Positions 18,949 to 28,266 of a stretch of 64,000 bases of DNA are shown here, in pieces. The position numbers and the translations under genes were made by a program. The notes below the pieces were generated by a model that made no database searches, was not told the origin of the DNA, and saw only the letters and a list, made by a program, of their open reading frames with translations. How positions within the stretch are numbered: the first letter of the stretch is position 1; every line of letters begins with the position of its first letter. Location of the stretch: NCBI GenBank assembly GCA_945830395.1, contig CALZYE010000006.1, positions 1 through 64,000 on the forward strand, given 5' to 3'. This DNA comes from an uncultured Clostridia bacterium. Its GTDB lineage: Bacteria; Bacillota; Clostridia; Peptostreptococcales; Anaerovoracaceae.

Positions 18949-20572
18949 ATTTCATTTCTCTCATTTCTGAATTTACTAACCCGAACAAATCCTTTGCGCT
19001 ACGCCACACAAAACCGTTTCTGGTATTTTCAATAGCTTCTTCATAAACTGCTCTCGATTCGTCTCTTCTGCCCTGCCTATATAATGTTTCAGCATAAAAG
19101 CTCAGCAGTTCTCCATCTCTGCCGTATTTGTCAATATATGATAAAGCCTTTTCTTCAATATCTCTCAGCGCCTCTTTTGAGTCTGCCCTATTCAAAATAA
19201 TCCAGAGTTCAGCCTTCGCATAATCCAAAAGGGTGTTCTTAACATGTTTATTGACATCAATTAATTCTTGAACTCTATCTGCATCTTTAAGATCATATAT
19301 TGCAACAGAAAAATCTCTGCATATTTTCCAAAGTGAAATTGCTTCAGTAAGCTTTTCTGACATTTTTCGTGAATTTGACATAATTATGGAAACGATTTTA
19401 CTTGATTTATAATATTGTCCGCTTAGAACATTAAACATAATTGCAACTGCAAGGTAGTCATCTTCAATATCCATTAACAGTCCGTATTTTTTTACATATT
19501 TATCGTTTTGTACCTCAAAGAATTTCCCTAATTCATCTTGCACTGAAGAAAAGTCGCCATTATTTAGAGACTCTCGCATGTGGTCTATATCATATCCGAT
19601 TTTATTAATATGCAAAAGCCCCGCTGCCAACTTGCACTTGGCAAAGCTTTTTTGCTTCTCTTCCTTGCTTTTAAGCTGCATAATTCCTATTTCTTTATTT
19701 GAAACATAACTGTTCCACAACTTTTCTCTGTTCAGAAGCGGCATATACATATCTACATATTCAGAAAATGGTGTAGTTAGATCCCTCTCTGTCACATGGA
19801 TTACCTGTCCATCACCCTGAGGTACATACATCCAGCTATCACCGTAAGCTACTCTAAAAATATACTCCGCATGCTCTCCCACAGGGAATTCATACTTTTC
19901 AAATTTTTCGTAGCGTGGTTTACCGAAGCTGTTTTTCCTGTACATTAGGGTTGCAAGTCCCCATCTCATACAATATGTATCCGTTTCATCGGTATCTTCA
20001 GTTTGAGATAATTTATTCAGAAGTTCTTCAAGCACCTTCTCTCTTCCGACTTTTTTACTCTTTTCGTGATACATGTTATATAGATCGAAATCAAAGTCAC
20101 TATCCTCAACTATTACTCCCCTATTAACAGTGAAATATGGTGTCAGCAATTCGGTATACACCTTCATCAGTTTTCTATGCTTCCACTTACCGTCTTCATC
20201 AGTCGGCATTGGATCCAGTATTAAAAATTCGATAACCTGACCGCATGATTTTCCACAGAGAAGCTGAGACTTCATCATAGAAGTAGTTCCGTTATGAACA
20301 TACCTTCCAATAGGATTGCAATATTTATCTGTATTTTCTACGCAGACAAAACTTCTGTTTTCAGGCGTCTCCGTTTCCATAACCTTAACAAGTTTATTCC
20401 AATTATCCCTTGTTATGTACATATCAATATCATCATCCCAAGGCAAAAAGGCACCCGCCCTTACTGCGCCCAGTGCCGTTCCTCCTGCCAAATAATAGGT
20501 TATATCATTTTTTCTACAAATAACATCTATTTCCTTTAGTAATGTAAGTAAATTTATCTGCAAACTATTCAA
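18941..20572 (-). CDS. LicD family phosphotransferase with TPR-like C-terminal extension
   Basis: GGTALGAVRAGAFLPWDDDIDMYITRDNW; C-term LSFYAETLYRQGRRDESRAVYEEAIENT. Confidence 0.9.
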   Translation of the reverse strand: MNSLQINLLTLLKEIDVICRKNDITYYLAGGTALGAVRAGAFLPWDDDIDMYITRDNWNKLVKVMETETPENRSFVCVENTDKYCNPIGRYVHNGTTSMMKSQLLCGKSCGQVIEFLILDPMPTDEDGKWKHRKLMKVYTELLTPYFTVNRGVIVEDSDFDFDLYNMYHEKSKKVGREKVLEELLNKLSQTEDTDETDTYCMRWGLATLMYRKNSFGKPRYEKFEKYEFPVGEHAEYIFRVAYGDSWMYVPQGDGQVIHVTERDLTTPFSEYVDMYMPLLNREKLWNSYVSNKEIGIMQLKSKEEKQKSFAKCKLAAGLLHINKIGYDIDHMRESLNNGDFSSVQDELGKFFEVQNDKYVKKYGLLMDIEDDYLAVAIMFNVLSGQYYKSSKIVSIIMSNSRKMSEKLTEAISLWKICRDFSVAIYDLKDADRVQELIDVNKHVKNTLLDYAKAELWIILNRADSKEALRDIEEKALSYIDKYGRDGELLSFYAETLYRQGRRDESRAVYEEAIENTRNGFVWRSAKDLFGLVNSEMREMKYE

Positions 20573-20617
20573 AACAGAGCTCCCTTAATTTATTCCGGTT
20601 AATAGAAATTTTGAGTT

Positions 20618-21589
20618 CTATCGTCCTAACCATATTTTATCCGTTGGAGGGTTAAGCGTGAATTCCTGCCCTTCAACATTATTTTCCCTGATAAATTCAT
20701 ACACCCTGTTTGCATAGTTAATATCGTGCATTGAAAGACCGACATTATATGCTATAATGCGTTCTTTTCTGTCGGTTCTGCCCTCTGCTTCACCTCTAAT
20801 AACCTGAGAAACTTCCGCAAAACTTTTGAATTTATCAAAGTATTTAAACTTGCAAACATGCTCCGTATCATCTCCAAATACCTTGTCAAAACTCAAGTCA
20901 CAGTTCATAAATCCTCTTAGGTGAATAGGTACAATCAAGCATCCTTCTTTGAAAACGCTGTCTTCACAAAAATTCCCCTGGAAAAAGGTTACTGCGGATA
21001 TTACAACATCAGAGTTTCTAATTACGGAATCATAGGAATCGACAAATTCAATTTTTACATTTATGTTTTCTTTGCCGGACTTACCTCTTATCATTTCTTC
21101 CATCATTAAATGCTGATCCTTATATTTAAGAATCTTCAGTTTAAAATTTTTATCCTTATATTTTGCACATAGTATTTTGATGGCAGCGCGTCCTGTGTTT
21201 CCCAGTCCCATGACACCCACTTCTTCAAAATCTTGATTTGCCAAAACACTAATTGTATGTACCGCAATGGCTCCGGTACGCATGGTAGTTATCCAACTTC
21301 CATCTAAAATTGCAACAGGGAGTAAAGTCTTATAATCAAATAAAGTTATAATGCTGTCAAGAGCCGGTTTTCTTTCAAGTCTTCTTGTAATAACCTTTAC
21401 TCCTGCAAAATTTTGATTAGGATAAACGGTAGGCATCACATTAAAAAACACATCATCCTGAGGAACTATACTTGTTTTCTTTGGGAGGATAACATCCGGC
21501 TTGTGCATAAGCATATCTTCAACCCAGTCAAAACATTGTTCAGGTGTAATCCCCAAATTTTCTATTTCGTTATGTGGTATTATTCTCAT
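20618..21589 (-). CDS. Ornithine cyclodeaminase / mu-crystallin family protein
   Basis: AGVKVITRR, ILDGSWITTMRTGAIAVHTISVLA, VGVMGLGNTGRAAIKIL. Confidence 0.85.
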   Translation of the reverse strand: MRIIPHNEIENLGITPEQCFDWVEDMLMHKPDVILPKKTSIVPQDDVFFNVMPTVYPNQNFAGVKVITRRLERKPALDSIITLFDYKTLLPVAILDGSWITTMRTGAIAVHTISVLANQDFEEVGVMGLGNTGRAAIKILCAKYKDKNFKLKILKYKDQHLMMEEMIRGKSGKENINVKIEFVDSYDSVIRNSDVVISAVTFFQGNFCEDSVFKEGCLIVPIHLRGFMNCDLSFDKVFGDDTEHVCKFKYFDKFKSFAEVSQVIRGEAEGRTDRKERIIAYNVGLSMHDINYANRVYEFIRENNVEGQEFTLNPPTDKIWLGR

Positions 21590-21622
21590 ATATAATTCTC
21601 CCTTCAAATCTGATAACAACTT

Positions 21623-22684
21623 TTATAGTAAATCTTTAATAGCATTTAAAAGCACTTCATTATCTTCAACTGTAAGATTTCCGATATGAGATACCCTGAA
21701 CATCTTAGTCCCCAATTCTCCTCCGGATGGATTTACAACAATGCCGTATTTTTCAATTAGTTTCTTATAAATCTCATTTGCATTGTTTTCAGGAAATAAT
21801 ACAGGTGTACAAGCATTTGAAAGAGGGTAATTCGGATAACTCAATCCAATAGCTTTAATGCCTTCTCTAAAATGTCTTGCCCTTTCTGCCGTGTCTGAAA
21901 CAACTTTGTCAACTCCAAGCGAGTCAATTCTTTCAAGCATTCTCTTCCACTCAAACACCACCCTAACTGCAGGGGTAAACGGTGTCTGACCTCTCTTTCC
22001 ATTTTCAATATGGCTCTTGAAGTCAAGATACATGGTCTTTGCGGGTAGTTTCATCACTCTTTCAATGAGCAGTCTACGGCTTAGTGCTACGAGTGCCAAT
22101 CCGGGAGCTAAAGACAGCGCTTTCTGTGAGCTCAAAATCACCGCATCAATCCCATATTTTTTCATGTCAAGCTCGTCAGCAAGGAAAGAACTTATACAGT
22201 CTGCAATAAAGTAAATTCCCCGCGATTTGCAAAAATCTCCTAAAAGCTTTTTATCATACAACTGAGCCGTCGATGTTTCATCAATATTCACAATTAATGC
22301 CGTCAGGTTTAGATCTTTCGCCGTTTCTTCCAATTTCTCTTTTGTAAGAGTTTCACCAAAATCAAGTTTAACCGCAGTATGTGGAACTCCATGAATTTCA
22401 CAAAGCTGAACAAATCTATGGCCGAAAGAGCCTCCATCTATTACAAGCAGGTGGTCATCTTCTGTAAAACAATTTAGAATAGTTGCTTCCATAGCGCCTG
22501 TTCCTGAACATGTAAGTGTAACCACTTCTCCGTCTTCGTCACAATTAAGAAATTCTTTTGTTTTTTTCATGCAGTAAAGCATTACCTCTGAAAATTCATC
22601 ATTTCTAAAATATGGCACCTGCTTGCCACCGATTTCCATTGTCTCTTCAAACATCTCCACCGGTCCTACCGTAAATAATTTCAT
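21623..22684 (-). CDS. Class V aminotransferase (AEP-transaminase / alanine-glyoxylate aminotransferase-like)
   Basis: LFTVGPVEM, LTCSGTGAMEATILNCF, VNIDETSTAQLYD, VILSSQKALSLAPGLALVALS (PLP Lys), NPSGGELGTKMFRVSHIG. Confidence 0.9.
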   Translation of the reverse strand: MKLFTVGPVEMFEETMEIGGKQVPYFRNDEFSEVMLYCMKKTKEFLNCDEDGEVVTLTCSGTGAMEATILNCFTEDDHLLVIDGGSFGHRFVQLCEIHGVPHTAVKLDFGETLTKEKLEETAKDLNLTALIVNIDETSTAQLYDKKLLGDFCKSRGIYFIADCISSFLADELDMKKYGIDAVILSSQKALSLAPGLALVALSRRLLIERVMKLPAKTMYLDFKSHIENGKRGQTPFTPAVRVVFEWKRMLERIDSLGVDKVVSDTAERARHFREGIKAIGLSYPNYPLSNACTPVLFPENNANEIYKKLIEKYGIVVNPSGGELGTKMFRVSHIGNLTVEDNEVLLNAIKDLL

Positions 22685-22750
22685 ATTTCCACCTTTCGTC
22701 TAATCTGGTATAACCACTTAATATTTCAATCATTCTACCAAATTATTTTA

Positions 22751-23863
22751 TCATATACAATCTATAAATTCACCAAGTTTTTCAGTTACATCCGTGAGAC
22801 TGTTATCCACATATTTGTTTCTGAACTTGTACATAAGGTCTAAATTATACTCTTTCGCAATTATTTTTGCAAGTTGCTTTCCATCTTCAGCAACATAAGG
22901 TGATATGGACTCTTTCATAAAATCGATGTTCAGCCCCGTAGACTCTTGATATTCTTCGTAGTCATAAAGATAAAAATACAATTCTTTTTCCGTAAGTGAT
23001 GCTTCAACTGAAAATGATGAATAATCGCTAACTACACAATCTGCCAGATTTAAAAAGTCATATGATATAAACTTATCATCATATATAACATTACTCTTCT
23101 CTATTTTGGCAGTACAATCATCAAGCGGATGTAATTTAACTATGAAAACATACTCATCCTCTTTAAATTCTCTGAATAACTTTTCCAGAGGAACCCCTCT
23201 GCCTTTTCTCATAGTCGGTACATAAAGTATAATTTTTCTTTTCTCTTCAATCAAATTGGGATATTCCCTTAGAATTTCTTGGGTATTTTGCTCGTCAACA
23301 TTCCTTATATAGTCTATTCTCGGAAGACCTTGTCGAACTAACTTTTCGGAGTCAATATCAAAAGCTTCCGAAAAAAAGCGGTCTGTCGCTTCAGATGCAC
23401 TAATCACATAATCGTATTTTCTGTGCATATTCATAAGCTTCGCAAGATCTTCTTCTGCACCATCTTTTTTCCCTATAGTCTGATAACCAAATTTCTTAAT
23501 TGCACTAACAGCATGCCATATCTGTACAATGTGCAGGTCACTCTTATGTTTCAGGTTACTTATCATTATACAATAAGTATCCGTAACTACCACCTTTGAG
23601 ACTGCAAATTCCCACATTTGCCGAAGCATATGCAACACATAAGGCATAAGTCCCACAGGACTTTTCTCAAGCTTTTTGGATAGAATTACAACCTTATATC
23701 CATAGCTTTTTTCAAGTTCTTGCCTGAGCATTGCGAAATCCAAGCTTTCTTCATCGCTTTCCCTGCTCACTAAGGTTACCTGTTTTGTGACAGGCCTCAG
23801 CTTCATTAATAGATAAAGCGTGTTCATAAAGAAAAAGAACATTTTAATCAAAATCTTTTTCAT
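22751..23863 (-). CDS. CDP-glycerol glycerophosphotransferase family protein (TagB/TagF)
   Basis: QIWHAVSAIKKFGYQ, GLPRIDYI, ILYVPTMRKGRG, VKLHPLDD, CVVSDYSSFSVEASLT. Confidence 0.9.
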   Translation of the reverse strand: MKKILIKMFFFFMNTLYLLMKLRPVTKQVTLVSRESDEESLDFAMLRQELEKSYGYKVVILSKKLEKSPVGLMPYVLHMLRQMWEFAVSKVVVTDTYCIMISNLKHKSDLHIVQIWHAVSAIKKFGYQTIGKKDGAEEDLAKLMNMHRKYDYVISASEATDRFFSEAFDIDSEKLVRQGLPRIDYIRNVDEQNTQEILREYPNLIEEKRKIILYVPTMRKGRGVPLEKLFREFKEDEYVFIVKLHPLDDCTAKIEKSNVIYDDKFISYDFLNLADCVVSDYSSFSVEASLTEKELYFYLYDYEEYQESTGLNIDFMKESISPYVAEDGKQLAKIIAKEYNLDLMYKFRNKYVDNSLTDVTEKLGEFIDCI

Positions 23864-25121
23864 CGAAGAAAATCCTTTCAATAACTCTTTCCGAAGCATT
23901 TCCATCATCTAAATAATTAAATTTATTTCCGAATGTTATATACTTTTCGTCTAAAACGAAATTATCTGTCAGATGCTTTACTTGTGCAATCAACTCCTCT
24001 TCAGTTTTTACAATAGGTCCGGGTAATTCATCCAATGATAAATAAAAGCCTCTAAGTTCATCTCTATACTGTTCAAAATCATACATATAATATATTATTG
24101 GGCGTTTAAGGTTTGCATAATCAAAAAACACACTTGAGTAGTCAGTTATCAGCATATCCGAAACTAAGTATAAATCGTTAATGTCACTATATTTAGACAC
24201 ATCAAATATAAATCCCTCATATTTTTTGAAATCAAATTCATTTGCAACTAAATAGTGAGCTCTGAACAAGATTATAAAATCATTTCCCATCTCCTTTTGC
24301 AACAGGTCAAAGTTGACCTCAGTCTTATATGTATATCCTACACCCTTTGTGTATTGATTATCTCTCCAAGTCGGTGCATACAAAATTATTTTTTTATTTC
24401 CAATTTTATTTAGATTGAGCTTTGATTTTATATTCTTTATTTCACTGTCAGATACTGTGAACAGTCTGTCATTCCTCGGATATCCTTCTTCTATGACACA
24501 GTTTTCCTTCCCGTACAGTTCCATATTCCATGCGCTTATAAATTTAGATGTAGCCCACTTGCTTGGAGAAATAAAATATTTAAATCTTTCTGTGTCACGA
24601 ACATATTTTTCATATATTTCCTCATCCGAATTCATTGCATTTGCACTATTTCTAAGATCAAAACCTAATCGTTTCAAGGGGGTTCCGTGCCAGCACTGCA
24701 CATAAACTTGATCTTTTTTAGGGATATAAAAATCAAGCATCCTGTAATTTGTAATCCAATAGCCTGCAGTCTTAATTACCCTTATTTCCCCTTCACTAAG
24801 CCTCTTTACAACATCGGTATTCTTATTTTCATTTAAGAAAACATACTCCTCAGGATTATCAAAGGTCCACACAAAACGATAATCCTCAAATCTTTCATCC
24901 TTTAACATGGCCTCATATATAGCTCGTGGAGAATCGCTATAGTTTTTACCCTTAAAGCTGTTGAAATAGATCAATTTTTTATCGGTCTTTATATTTTCAA
25001 TTCCTTTTAAATACTTTGCCGTTTTATATTTATAGTTTATTACTTTGGCAAACTTTCTGAAGGTCTTGTGATTCTTTGCATAACCTTTTATCAGCAATTT
25101 CAACTTCTTCTTTATTGACAT
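23844..25121 (-). CDS. CDP-glycerol glycerophosphotransferase family protein (TagB/TagF)
   Basis: VQCWHGTPLKRLGFD, EEGYPRNDRLF, ILYAPTWRDNQY, MLITDYSSVFFDYANLKRPIIYYMYD. Confidence 0.95.
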   Translation of the reverse strand: MSIKKKLKLLIKGYAKNHKTFRKFAKVINYKYKTAKYLKGIENIKTDKKLIYFNSFKGKNYSDSPRAIYEAMLKDERFEDYRFVWTFDNPEEYVFLNENKNTDVVKRLSEGEIRVIKTAGYWITNYRMLDFYIPKKDQVYVQCWHGTPLKRLGFDLRNSANAMNSDEEIYEKYVRDTERFKYFISPSKWATSKFISAWNMELYGKENCVIEEGYPRNDRLFTVSDSEIKNIKSKLNLNKIGNKKIILYAPTWRDNQYTKGVGYTYKTEVNFDLLQKEMGNDFIILFRAHYLVANEFDFKKYEGFIFDVSKYSDINDLYLVSDMLITDYSSVFFDYANLKRPIIYYMYDFEQYRDELRGFYLSLDELPGPIVKTEEELIAQVKHLTDNFVLDEKYITFGNKFNYLDDGNASERVIERIFFDEKDFD

Positions 25122-25165
25122 AATATCTCCCTCACATGACGAATTTATACATCATTATATCATAT

Positions 25166-25202
25166 AAAAAATTGAGATGTGCATTTTTACTGTACATCTC
25201 AA
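25166..25202 (-). terminator. Intrinsic terminator after tagD
   Basis: Minus TTGAGATGT...ACATCTCAA followed by TTTTTT. Confidence 0.75.
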
Positions 25203-25207
25203 CAAAA

Positions 25208-25597
25208 CTATTTTTTTAATTCCTGTTTAATTTGAGTTGTTGAAATTTCAGGAGTTCTTGGTAGATATACCACATCGCATTGATCCTTCAAAAAATCGAA
25301 TTTCCCTTCCCAATCGTCACCTATAACAAATGTATCCACATGATACTCTTTGACATCACTAATTTTTTGCTCCCAATTTTCTTCCGGAATAACAAGATCA
25401 ACATATCTAATGGCTTCAACCAAATTCTTCCTCTGTTCATAGCTGAAGTAACACTTCTTGTTCTTTGAATTCCAGTTAAACTCATCTGTTGAAATGGCTA
25501 CTATAAGATAATCTCCGTACTCCTTGGCTCTTTTGAGCAAATTAACATGTCCGTAATGCAGCAAATCGAAAGTTCCGTATGTAATAACTCTCTTCAT
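25208..25597 (-). CDS. tagD: Glycerol-3-phosphate cytidylyltransferase (TagD)
   Basis: VITYGTFDLLHYGHVNLLKRAKEYGDYLIVAISTDEFN, VDTFVIGDDWEGKFDFL, RTPEISTTQIK. Confidence 0.95.
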   Translation of the reverse strand: MKRVITYGTFDLLHYGHVNLLKRAKEYGDYLIVAISTDEFNWNSKNKKCYFSYEQRKNLVEAIRYVDLVIPEENWEQKISDVKEYHVDTFVIGDDWEGKFDFLKDQCDVVYLPRTPEISTTQIKQELKK

Positions 25598-25718
25598 TAA
25601 ATCCTCCTCATCAGATTAAATTCTTTTCAATCTATATCGTTAAAGCTTCAAAGCTCAATACCATGGATTTTATTTTTATAGTCCCATGATACTCCACATT
25701 ATTCCACATTTTTTAAGG

Positions 25719-26645
25719 TTAATTAATATCTTCAAAACATTTCTTTACAATCTCCCACTGACTTTTTATAAAATTATTATACCTTCTTAACGGTGTTCTT
25801 GTCTTATTCAGTTCTCTTACATCTTTACCTATATTCCCCGAAACATTACTTCTTTTCAAGGCTTTTCTGTATTCCACATACGAGTATTCTGCATCTATAA
25901 TTGTACTCTTATTTATTTCCTTTGAATTATATATTTTAGTTTTCCATTCAGGACCTAATGTAGCATTAAAGTACAAATCACAGTTTAACGGGATTTTACA
26001 TTCCACTTCTTCAAACAGGACTGTCTGAGTCTCTGAATATATATCTTGCGGCAAAACAACTTTTTTCAAATTAGAGTTTTTCCTATAATATAATTTGTCA
26101 CTCAGTGTTGCATGTTTTTCCAGTTTTTCCAATGAGCTAAGCATCAACAACCTGAGAAAACTTTCATATTTTCTTCCAATTCTTTTAGGCAGCTTCTTTA
26201 AGAACCAACCCTTCCTAAATTTTCTCTTAATCCAATAATAATAAATATATTTGCTTACTGAAAAGCGCTCTTCTACATTTTGAGAATAAATGGGAATAAT
26301 GCTGACGGCAATACCGTTTTCTTTGATTTTTAGGGGATTGTTTAATCTCCAGTATAGACTATCACAATCAACATACCTGAATATATTAGCTCTAAGCTTT
26401 GAATTTGAATACAGAGATTCCATACACCTATTGCTCTGATCTTTTTCTTCAATGATTTTCTTCAATTTAAGTATATTCTTATAAAGCATTCCTATTTCTA
26501 ATGTTGGCGATTCTGATTCAAATGCTCCGCTTCTAAAGCCTCTCAATGCATATGAACCCATTAAAAAAAATTCCAAACCATTCTCGTCACATATAGATTT
26601 AATTTCTCTCAATAACTGAATTATTTTCTGTTGTGCTTTCGTCAT
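25719..26645 (-). CDS. Degenerate LicD-family-like protein (DDDID replaced by SPTLE)
   Basis: FFLMGSYALRGFRSGAFESESPTLEIGM aligns to the LicD motif block; overlaps 3' end of canonical LicD. Confidence 0.7.
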   Translation of the reverse strand: MTKAQQKIIQLLREIKSICDENGLEFFLMGSYALRGFRSGAFESESPTLEIGMLYKNILKLKKIIEEKDQSNRCMESLYSNSKLRANIFRYVDCDSLYWRLNNPLKIKENGIAVSIIPIYSQNVEERFSVSKYIYYYWIKRKFRKGWFLKKLPKRIGRKYESFLRLLMLSSLEKLEKHATLSDKLYYRKNSNLKKVVLPQDIYSETQTVLFEEVECKIPLNCDLYFNATLGPEWKTKIYNSKEINKSTIIDAEYSYVEYRKALKRSNVSGNIGKDVRELNKTRTPLRRYNNFIKSQWEIVKKCFEDIN

Positions 26646-28251
26646 ATTTTCTCCCCGTAAGCGCGTTTAATCTTTCATCAACATGTAATAACAGCATTCC
26701 ATTTTTGGTGTTTTCTCTAACCTCATTATAAAGTTCTACCAAACCTTCAATTCTGCACAAGTCAAACTTAATATCTGCAAGCAACCCTGTAAACTCCACT
26801 CTGTCTCTATAAGCAATTGAAAGCTTGTATACTTGCTCCTCCAAGCGTTCAAGTTTATTTTTATCTGCTGAAGCTTGACAATATAGAAAACTTACCTTAA
26901 GATACTCCGCATCATAAGATTCTATTGTTTCACAGTATTCATCCAGCTTTAAAATTAAATCTTCTTCATTTTTAAGTTCATTATCATAAAATTTAATGTA
27001 TAATTCACTTATAATGTTTAAGAAATCACTTAATTTTTTTAACTTCCCGGTTACCGGCAGTTTTTTCGCTCTCCATGATAAAACATCCTTTGCAGGTATG
27101 TAGTCGCCTTTCTTTATCAACGGTAATAACGCATAGTACAAATTCTCATCGCCTATATTCAGAAATGACTTTGTTCGGTTGAAGATCAAGCTGAACTGCA
27201 GCCTATACCAAATCTCAAAATTCTTTTCAATCCCGGTAAAATCGCCGTCTTTTTCCATACGGTCAAGTTCTTCCAATGTTTTTCCGTATTTTTCAAGTTT
27301 ATCTACTACATGTACTCTATGCGCAGCTTGCTGTTTTTCTAATATTTCCAGTGATTTGAAATAAACCTTGGGAGATAGATATTTTCTTTTTCTGTAGGCT
27401 TCCATAAGCTTAGGTTTGTCTATAAGCCCCTTATATATCTGCACATATTCTAAATAGGATTTTTTATCATCAGATATTATATCATGAATTTTTTGTTCCT
27501 CTATTTCAGGAATATACATCCAAGACTCACCGTATTCGGCTCTTAAGGCACCCTCTGCATACGGCAGTACGGGAAGTTCTGTTTGCTCAAAGGAAACATA
27601 CTTAGGTGGTCCTACCCATTCCTTTTTTATGCGAACATCATTGCCTCCCCACCTCAGACAATATTCATCGCTTTCGTCTATATCAATCGTAAAAAGCTCG
27701 CTTTCCAATTCTTTTAAGAGCTGCTCTCTCCCTTCAGATTTACAGCGTGCTAAATAAAAATTATATAAATCCTTATCAAGATATTCAAATATGTTGTAAT
27801 TTGCCACCCTAAAATTAGTATTTATCAGTTCTGTGTATATCCAATGCTTTTTCCTCCACTGAATTTTTTCTTTAGGATCAAATGGCATGGGATCTATAAT
27901 AAACAATTCCAAAAAATAACCTTTAGGATGATCATCTATCATCCTGGAAGGAATCATCATTGTGCTTTTTTTGTCCACCAATCTGCATATACAGTTATTA
28001 TAATTTTTATACAGCGAATGATCCAGATATACGAGTTCTTCTTTCTCAAACTCCTCTCTAAAATCTACTATCTTCTGCAAATTTTCTCTATCGATGTATA
28101 AATCAATGTCATCATCCCACGGAATAAAGCCATGATGCCTGATTGCGCCTAAGGCTGTTCCACCTCCCAAATAATATGTAATATTATTTTTTTTGCAAAT
28201 TCTTTCAAACTTAGTCAATAACTCGTACAGTTTGTTTTGCAGCTTATTCAT
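26599..28251 (-). CDS. LicD family phosphotransferase with C-terminal extension
   Basis: GGGTALGAIRHHGFIPWDDDIDLYIDREN; paralogous over full length to 18941..20572. Confidence 0.92.
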   Translation of the reverse strand: MNKLQNKLYELLTKFERICKKNNITYYLGGGTALGAIRHHGFIPWDDDIDLYIDRENLQKIVDFREEFEKEELVYLDHSLYKNYNNCICRLVDKKSTMMIPSRMIDDHPKGYFLELFIIDPMPFDPKEKIQWRKKHWIYTELINTNFRVANYNIFEYLDKDLYNFYLARCKSEGREQLLKELESELFTIDIDESDEYCLRWGGNDVRIKKEWVGPPKYVSFEQTELPVLPYAEGALRAEYGESWMYIPEIEEQKIHDIISDDKKSYLEYVQIYKGLIDKPKLMEAYRKRKYLSPKVYFKSLEILEKQQAAHRVHVVDKLEKYGKTLEELDRMEKDGDFTGIEKNFEIWYRLQFSLIFNRTKSFLNIGDENLYYALLPLIKKGDYIPAKDVLSWRAKKLPVTGKLKKLSDFLNIISELYIKFYDNELKNEEDLILKLDEYCETIESYDAEYLKVSFLYCQASADKNKLERLEEQVYKLSIAYRDRVEFTGLLADIKFDLCRIEGLVELYNEVRENTKNGMLLLHVDERLNALTGRKYDESTTENNSVIERN

Positions 28252-28266
28252 TTTATTAACCCCTAA

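Noticed and set aside
21623-22684. Firm assignment of the aminotransferase as a phosphonate (AEP) enzyme
   Set aside because: No PepM or phosphonopyruvate decarboxylase in the window; kept only as a hypothesis.
14042-28251. Choline (lic1-type) decoration of teichoic acid
   Set aside because: LicD proteins are present but no LicA kinase, LicB transporter or LicC in the window; cannot be claimed from this sequence.
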